DNA from: an uncultured Lachnospiraceae bacterium
Lineage (GTDB): Bacteria; Bacillota_A; Clostridia; Lachnospirales; Lachnospiraceae
Direction: 5' to 3'
NCBI GenBank assembly: GCA_947302185.1
Contig: CAMYVI010000004.1
Coordinates: forward strand, 1-31,749
DNA length: 31,749 bases
Shown here: positions 31,697 through 31,749 of the stretch, one piece after another
How the letters are laid out: every line of letters begins with the position of its first letter
How positions within the stretch are numbered: position 1 is the stretch's first letter
The notes under the pieces: generated by a model
Database searches by the model: none
What the model saw: only the letters and a program-made list of their open reading frames with translations
Told to the model about the DNA's origin: nothing
Made by a program: the position numbers and the translations under genes

Positions 31697-31749
31697 TTCA
31701 AGAACGCCTCGGCGTTCTTGACGCGACATGCGCGGCGCGTAAGCGCCTT
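31697..31749 (+). repeat. REP-like palindromic repeat, copy C (cut by window end)
   Basis: Starts TTCAAGAACGCCTCGGCGTT, keeps the CGCGACATGCGCGG block like copy B and the GGCGC-GTAA-GCGCC hairpin like copy A. The tail runs off the window. Confidence 0.85.

Overview
The window reads as chromosomal backbone of an anaerobic Clostridia-type Firmicute, most likely Lachnospiraceae or a close relative. The evidence is a set of lineage-typical genes: CodY, CIRCE-controlled groESL, IreB, the YlbF family, RNase J, a His-less HPr-like protein, separate IMP cyclohydrolase (PurO type) and AICAR formyltransferase, and strong GGAGG ribosome binding sites with several TTG starts. Genus-level placement is inference. 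No phage, plasmid, CRISPR array or insertion sequence with a transposase is visible.

Layout. 1-3315: the 3' part of an HlyD/MacA-like adaptor and a MacB/FtsX-like permease (export system; its ATPase is not in the window). 3415-5153: divergent HPr-like gene (-) and mtaB (+). 5158-11105: a long + strand run ireB, ruvX, DUF1292, rnj, ylbF-like, short mltG-like, trmR, trhP. This matches the Bacillus yrzL-yrrK-yrzB-yrrL-yrrM-yrrN/O cluster, with RNase J and a YlbF protein inserted; its last genes make 5-(methoxy)uridine in tRNA wobble positions. 11196-13735: comM-dprA on the minus strand with overlapping stop and start codons. 13972-18913: uraA, topA and codY, each with its own terminator; topA lies between two oppositely oriented copies of a palindromic repeat. 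19000-21037: groES-groEL under a sigma-A promoter and a perfect CIRCE operator, followed by a nested palindrome. 21294-23303: a small membrane protein, YjbQ and a VanY-type D,D-carboxypeptidase. 23490-26356: an XRE regulator (-), then a small XRE regulator, purO and purV (+), the last two steps of de novo IMP synthesis. 26608-27734: a class II aldolase homologue lacking two expected zinc histidines, and a small conserved protein. 27825-29866: divergent ilvE (-) and a nitroreductase (+). 30027-30098: tRNA-Gly(GCC), followed by a cluster of hairpins. 30370-31668: a NhaC-family antiporter.

Regulation visible in the sequence includes a CodY-box-like site (13/15) upstream of codY, CIRCE on groESL, and a 19-bp palindrome filling the -35/-10 spacer of the small XRE-purO unit. 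A dispersed REP-like palindromic repeat occurs as three related copies plus one divergent module (15510, 17788, 30235, 31697). The strongest leads for something not well described are this repeat family, the aldolase homologue with altered metal ligands, and the XRE-purO-purV arrangement.
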